12,936 nucleotides of DNA from Spirochaetales bacterium (GTDB lineage: Bacteria; Spirochaetota; Spirochaetia; DSM-27196; SKKC01), in contig SLAN01000057.1 of assembly GCA_007126865.1 (NCBI GenBank), forward strand, positions 1 to 12,936. Direction: 5' to 3'. This document shows positions 12,237-12,936 of this stretch, piece by piece; positions within the stretch are counted from its first letter, which is position 1; each line of letters starts with the position of its first letter. The notes under the pieces were generated by a model that had not been told where the DNA came from, made no database searches, and was given only the letters and a program-made list of their open reading frames with translations. The position numbers and the translations under genes were made by a program.

Positions 12237-12936
12237 ATGCTGAGCTACATCGAGTATCCGAGCTGGATAAGCCCGGAGGTGATTCCGGGGCTTCCGATCC
12301 GTTGGTACGGATTGATGTACCTCCTCGCCTTCGCCACGACCTATCTGCTCATGCGTGCGCAGATCCGGCGCAAGAAACTCGATATTGACTCCGACGATCT
12401 GCTCAATTTCATCTTCTGGTGTATTATCGGGCTGCTGCTCGGTGCCCGATTGCTCTCCGCACTGCTCTACGAGCCCGAAGGGCAGTATCTGCTGCGCCCA
12501 TGGCTTATATTCTGGCCGTTCCGCGACGGTACGTTCGTCGGACTGCAGGGGATGAGCTATCACGGCGGACTGATCGGCGCGGTTATCGCGGGCCTGATCT
12601 ACTGTATTCGTCGCGGCCACAGCATTCTCTTGTGGGCGGATCTGACGACGGTAAGTGTTCCGCTCGGCTACACCTTCGGACGGCTCGGCAATTTCATCAA
12701 CGCCGAATTGTACGGCCGGGTGAGTACCGGTCCGACAGCAATGCTCTTTCCGAATGCCGCGCGCTTTCCGGCAAATGAGAACTGGGTCATCGAGACGGCG
12801 GAGACGGTCGGCATCCCGATCACCGATCCGGACATGATGATAAACCTCCCGCGACATCCGAGTCAGCTCTACGAAGCGGCGCTGGAAGGAGTCGTATTGT
12901 GGCTTGTGCTCTGGTTTGTCGTCGACCGTCTGGCGA
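12237..12936 (+). CDS. lgt: Prolipoprotein diacylglyceryl transferase, 3' truncated by window
   Basis: About 233 codons are visible without a stop. Lgt is the inner-membrane enzyme that moves diacylglycerol from phosphatidylglycerol to the lipobox cysteine of prolipoproteins, the first step of lipoprotein maturation. Hallmarks are IRWYGLMYLLAF near residue 21, GARLLS, GMSYHGGLIGA with the conserved His, GRLGNFINAELYGR with the phosphatidylglycerol-binding Arg and Glu, and RHPSQLYEAALEG near the end of the visible part. Multiple membrane helices are evident. The start is at the only ATG consistent with the N-terminal family pattern; an AGGAG lies 11 bases upstream, a slightly long spacing. It lies 17 bases after the fapA-like stop and is probably the distal gene of that operon. 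Spirochaetes are rich in lipoproteins, so co-regulation may simply be fortuitous. Confidence 0.95.
   Translation, partial: MLSYIEYPSWISPEVIPGLPIRWYGLMYLLAFATTYLLMRAQIRRKKLDIDSDDLLNFIFWCIIGLLLGARLLSALLYEPEGQYLLRPWLIFWPFRDGTFVGLQGMSYHGGLIGAVIAGLIYCIRRGHSILLWADLTTVSVPLGYTFGRLGNFINAELYGRVSTGPTAMLFPNAARFPANENWVIETAETVGIPITDPDMMINLPRHPSQLYEAALEGVVLWLVLWFVVDRLA

Noticed and set aside
1..12936. CRISPR arrays, transposases, integrases, tRNA or rRNA genes
   Set aside because: No regularly spaced repeats, transposase motifs, terminal inverted repeats or tRNA-like cloverleaf sequences were seen on either strand.

Overview
The window is about 13 kb of GC-rich bacterial chromosome, close to fully coding, with genes on both strands. 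No rRNA, tRNA, insertion sequence or CRISPR array was seen. Gene content points to a spirochaete of the Spirochaetaceae type, perhaps free-living. The pointers are a YbjN-like protein paired with PspA, a STAS protein carrying a zinc ribbon, an FlhG/MinD-like ATPase next to a very large FapA (DUF342) protein and lgt, and an FxsA-like membrane protein. This placement is inferred from gene families and has not been confirmed by a database search.

Layout. Positions 1-2126 are read on the minus strand: an SDR oxidoreductase (1377-2126), a STAS/zinc-ribbon protein with a clear sigma-70 promoter (693-1244), then a YbjN-like protein (102-503) followed after 11 bases by the first 30 codons of pspA (1-90). 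The 189-base gap between the STAS and ybjN-like genes holds a composite direct repeat and a perfect hairpin next to the ribosome binding site. Next come a short secreted protein on the plus strand (2187-2681), a convergent sigma-54-type AAA+ activator (2689-3822) and, divergently, an FxsA-like membrane protein (3946-4485). The activator has a degenerate receiver domain and no DNA-binding domain.

A minus-strand operon runs ctpA (6105-7523), rsmE (5295-6068), and a WecG/TagA-family protein (4555-5313) whose usual active-site motifs are missing. A divergent pair of sigma-70 promoters at 7545-7613 separates it from a plus-strand operon. That operon encodes a small four-helix membrane protein (7627-8133), an FlhG/MinD-like P-loop ATPase (8130-9278), a 972-residue FapA/DUF342 protein (9301-12219) and the start of lgt (12237 to the window end).

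How the parts may work together. PspA, the YbjN-like protein and perhaps the STAS protein suggest an envelope-stress module. The FlhG-like ATPase, FapA protein and small membrane protein are the best candidate for a less-described system, possibly one that positions or controls periplasmic flagella. Several plus-strand genes have a -10 element 6 to 13 bases before the ATG and no Shine-Dalgarno sequence, so leaderless or nearly leaderless transcripts seem common in this genome. The operon-internal genes after the first mostly have ordinary ribosome binding sites.
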